DNA of 64,000 nucleotides, from NCBI GenBank assembly GCA_024305745.1, contig JAHRBS010000002.1, forward strand, positions 806,001-870,000, in the 5' to 3' direction. This stretch comes from Polyporus tsugae. Its lineage: Eukaryota; Basidiomycota; Agaricomycetes; Polyporales; Polyporaceae. The position numbers were made by a program, and so were the translations under genes. Below the pieces are notes generated by a model. It was not told the DNA's origin. It saw only the letters and a program-made list of their open reading frames with translations, and searched no databases. Shown here in pieces: positions 60,596 through 64,000 of this stretch; within the stretch, counting starts at the first letter, position 1; the number at the start of each line of letters is the position of its first letter.

Positions 60596-63500
60596 TCACT
60601 GGGCAGTAGACGAAGGACCGCCGTTCGGGGTTTGCCCAAAGCCGTCGCTCGAGCCAGGACGCGGGCCCGAACCAACAGCACCAGAGGCTGCGGGCGGGGC
60701 GCCAGCAGTACTCAATGCTTGCTGCTGCTTGACCGGGGCTTGAGCTTGGGGTTGGGAGTCCAATCCTGGGGACATTCGCGGATCGAACTGCGAGCCGCCC
60801 GTCATCTGCATGCCCATCCCGCCGCCCATCATCGACATCCGCGGGTCGTAGCCCATACCGCCCATCTGACCCATCCCGCCCATTCCGCTCATGCCGGTCG
60901 GAGTCATGCCCATCGGGTTCATGCCCATCATGTTCATGTTCATCATCGACATGCGCGGGTCGAAGCCACCCATGCCCATCGCGTTGCCGGTCATCATCGG
61001 GTTCATCGGCTGCGCGGGCCCGTTGTCGTTGCCCCCGATCTGGGAGCCGGCGGTGGAGAACGCGTACATGGCCTGCTGGTACGCCTGCTGGGCGGCCTGC
61101 TGAGCGGCGAAGAGCTGTTGCGTGTTCGCGGCGAAGCCGGGCATCATGCCAGGGTAGCCCCCCCAGCCGCCGGTCATCATCGGGTTCATGCCCATCATCA
61201 TCGGATTCGCCATCATGGGGTTGAGGCCCCCCATCATGCCCTGCCCGCCGTACATCCCACCCTGCTGCATCTGCTCGAGCTGTTGCCTCTGGAACTCGTC
61301 GAGTTTCCGCTGACGCTCCTCCGCCATGCGCTTCTCGCGCTCGCGCTCGGTGAGGGCTGCACCGAGACCGCCCTCGCGCTTGCGTTCTCGTTCGTGGGCG
61401 GTGACGGCACCGAGGAGACCAGTCTGGGGCGGCGGGGGCTTGAGGGGCACGTTGATGAGCGACGCGCCCGTTTCCCTTGCGAGCTCCTCTTGTTTCTTCG
61501 CCGAGCGATCCTGCTTGTCCTGCATACCCGCCGAGAGGAGTCCGTGGGGCGTGAAGGCCTTCGTCATCGTCGTCGCAGGGGCCTCCATCTGAATGAAGGT
61601 CTCGCGTCCATTGTTCGGCTCAGCGTTGCGTTCGGGGTCGAGAACCTGACTCCAGATCTGGCGTGACGGAGTCTGCTGCTGCTGTTGGAATTGGGGTGGA
61701 AGTTGAGACGGTAAGCGCATTGATGTGGGCTGCTCGAATTGTGGCGAAGCGCCTCTGCTGCTGCCATCGCCAGGATAGAGGCCCCTGCGGCCGGGATCGT
61801 TGAAGCTGTCGGAGACGAAACGGCGGGGCATGGGCTGAGCGCCGAGGTACTCTTCTGGATACGTCGCATACATGGTGTCAGTCATATCGAACGAACCTTA
61901 GCTCCTCAATACTCACCTTGGCTGCCGGGAACTTGAGGCAGATTGCGTGGCCCGCGAGGGGAGGTGAAAGTACCATTATTGACGTCGTGCATGGATCGAG
62001 AGGGCGAGGGGATGCCAGGTTGGCCATAGGGAGACCGGACGGAAGCACCGGACGCAGAAGCATGGTCACTCACGCTGGCGCCCGCCGGCAGTGGGGGTTC
62101 GGTGTCCGAATCGACGTCCTCATCGTCCTCATCGTCCTCTTCTTCCTCCTCCTCCTCTTCATCACTGCTATCCCCCCACGCAGCCGCATCCTTTGCCCTG
62201 ACCCTATTCCTTCCATTCGCCTTCCCTGGACGGTGAGCGGCGGCCACTTGAGCGGCTTGCTGTGCCTGAGACTTCGCTTTCCGCTCGGCTGCCAGCCGCG
62301 TGGGTGCGAACGATGACCTGGGCTCAGCGGGCAGAGAACGCGCGTGCGATGGGCTTGCTGGGGTCTCGATGACTTCGGGAAGTGGTGGTGACGTTGTACC
62401 AGCTGCAGATGACTTGGACGGGGGAGCAGGCCGATCGTCCTGTTCGAGGAACGACAGCGCGGCGAGGGCGTCTGCGTTGTGGTCCTCGTAGTTCTCTGGA
62501 TGTACAACAACCATCTTGTTCTTGTTGTCGGTGCCGGAGGTCGTGGAGGTCGTGGAGGCCGTCGTGGATGGGGTCGGAGAGAGCTGCTGGACGGACGTGT
62601 TTTGAAGCAAGGCTGACATCCGCATAGCTGGCGCTGCACGTGCGCCAGAAGGCCGGTTACGTAATGGACCGCTAGGCCTAGATGCAGCAGATGCTTCTAC
62701 CGCATGCATCGAAGTTCGCTCGGCTGCTGGCACTGGTGCAGGGGTTTTTGCAGGCACTGCCGGGGGTTGTGGACTTGCGGAAGGCGGTGGACTCCTCTGT
62801 GAAGTCGCCGCAATGCGTGGAGGGGGTGTGTATGGTTCCGACTCGGATTCAGAGTCTTCATCCTCGTCCTCGTCGTCATCGCCAGGAGGGAACGTCGGAG
62901 GTGGACCACGTTTGTAAATGGGGGTCACACCGCTGTCTTGTTGATGCATGTGCTGCATGTAGAACAACGCTGCACCTGCGTCGCCAAGGATATCATCAGT
63001 CAAACTCGGCTTCTTTTCATGCGCGATGGTCGGCGGAGGCGATGATGAGATGGGCGAGTGCAGTGGTCGGGGGCTAGGAATAGCTGGCACTGTGGGAGTA
63101 GCGATCATTTGCAGGGAAGTGGGTATCGAAGTCTGGGATATAGATCGGTCGGGGACCATCCGGATAGAAGATGGAGTGCGTGGATAGTCGGGCATAGGCA
63201 GCATGTCGGATTGAGCAGGGGACGTCGCACGAAGAGGCGACGCTGGGCGAGGAGGCGAAAACACATGTGGAGTAGCAGCAGCGAACCTGGGCGGCGTCGT
63301 AGCAGTGGATGGTCGGGGCTCTGGGGAGGTAGCCTGTCTGATATTCTCGGGCGGGAACGCGGGAGAGTTGGGATGACTACTGCTCGAACGTGAGTGAGCA
63401 TAGGCAATCTGAGACGGTCCCGGACTGAGCTTCGAATCCGGACGGGAGTTAGGTAACTTCTGAGCATACGAATCGACAATCTTTCGTTCAATGTTGAGGT

Positions 63501-64000
63501 CTGGTGGAGGGCTGGACGCAATAGGGCTCGTGACCAGAGGCTGCTGCAGAATTAAAACAGGTTCCTCTGGGATGGCGCGTGGAGGAGAAACCACTGCGAC
63601 GGGCAGCGGTTTCTCCCCCGAAGCACTCGCAGAAGACTGCTCTCGAGAAATGGGCCGTCCTTCGGGCAGTGCATTGTGTTCTGTGATGGGCGACAGAACC
63701 CGTCGGTCTTCTCCTATTCGAGGATTGGTATTCATGAGATCCGAGTCGAAGCTTAGAGGTGGAAGTTGGAGAGAAAGAGGACCGTTCCCGGGGGGCGGCT
63801 GGGATTGCGGGGTAGATTGAGGCAACTGCTGGCTGCGGTTGTCCCCAAGGCCGACATTGGGAAGGGGTGGCAATGTCGGAGGGCCCTGCCCAGCGGCAGG
63901 CGCAACGAGCCTAGCACCTTGTGAAACATTAACGCCATTCATGCGGTCGAGGAGTATCCGCTGCAACTGTGAGCGAACTGCTGACGTCCGGTCTTCTCGA
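60596..64000 (-). CDS. Caf120/Skg3-like protein, C-terminal part (runs off the right edge)
   Basis: Two exons are inside the window: 63966-61917 and 61854-60596, joined by a 62-nt intron through G|AA. The upstream exons, presumably with the PH-like domain, lie beyond 64000. The visible part starts LQRILLDRMNGVNVSQGARL, which I associate with the fungal Caf120/Skg3 PH-domain proteins linked to the CCR4-NOT deadenylase and bud-neck growth. This assignment rests on that stretch and the architecture. A very long Pro/Ser-rich disordered region with acidic runs (SDEEEEEEEEDDEDDEDVDS) follows, then a helix AHERERKREGG...EEERQRKLDEFQRQQ. The end is Gly/Met-rich with three DPRMS repeats. The family name is moderately sure. 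Confidence 0.65.

Noticed and set aside
60632..61666. 344-residue open frame on the plus strand
   Set aside because: It is antisense to the Gly/Met-rich last exon of the Caf120/Skg3-like gene; its His/Val-rich composition is the mirror of that coding sequence.

Overview
The window reads as nuclear DNA of a filamentous basidiomycete, most likely an Agaricomycete. Genes are dense and lie on both strands. Coding exons are broken by many 50-70 nt GT-AG introns with CTAAC/CTGAT-like branch sites, and the protein families are fungal (HET, F-box, secreted sedolisins, a Gap1-type RasGAP, a Caf120/Skg3-like C-terminus). I saw no operons, ribosome-binding sites, rRNA, convincing tRNA or CRISPR array. 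All gene models were spliced by eye; reading phase was checked across each junction unless stated otherwise.

Layout. 0.5-6.2 kb: F-box protein (+), PLP-homeostasis protein (-), HET-domain protein (+). 6.2-11.2 kb: gene-poor stretch, a relic of a sedolisin last exon, then an intact ten-exon sedolisin (-). 11.8-15.0 kb: divergent pair YIPF6-type Golgi protein (-) and proteasome ATPase RPT2 (+). 15-17.4 kb: nothing convincing. 17.4-22.7 kb: Ser/Pro-rich fungal protein (+), 83-residue membrane protein (-), TPR co-chaperone-like protein (+). 23.1-27.8 kb: telomerase reverse transcriptase in about 23 exons (+). 28.5-34.5 kb: RasGAP (-) and ARO8-type aminotransferase (-). 35.8-43.4 kb: ribosomal protein L4 (+), a 51-residue Cys-rich protein with two large introns (+), a CaMKK/SAK1-type kinase (+). 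44.6-47.7 kb: coiled-coil, C-terminally membrane-anchored protein carrying a row of QT-D/E motifs (-). 49.0-51.5 kb: second sedolisin (+). 53.9-59.9 kb: Ser-rich fungal protein (+), Ca3427-like periplasmic-binding-fold protein (-), small secreted protein (+). 60.6 kb to the right edge: C-terminal two exons of a Caf120/Skg3-like protein (-), running out of the window.

How the genes relate. Most are unlinked housekeeping genes (proteasome, ribosome, telomerase, Golgi, Ras and SNF1-type signalling). The family theme is the sedolisins: two full paralogues about 38 kb apart on opposite strands share four exon lengths exactly and differ by one intron, and a third copy survives only as a broken tail. 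A second theme is splicing. At least four introns, and perhaps five, seem to use a GC donor, two of them in one gene; several micro-exons and one exon consisting only of a start codon also occur. The most testable new idea is that the coiled-coil membrane protein carries a multivalent dynein-light-chain (LC8) docking array.
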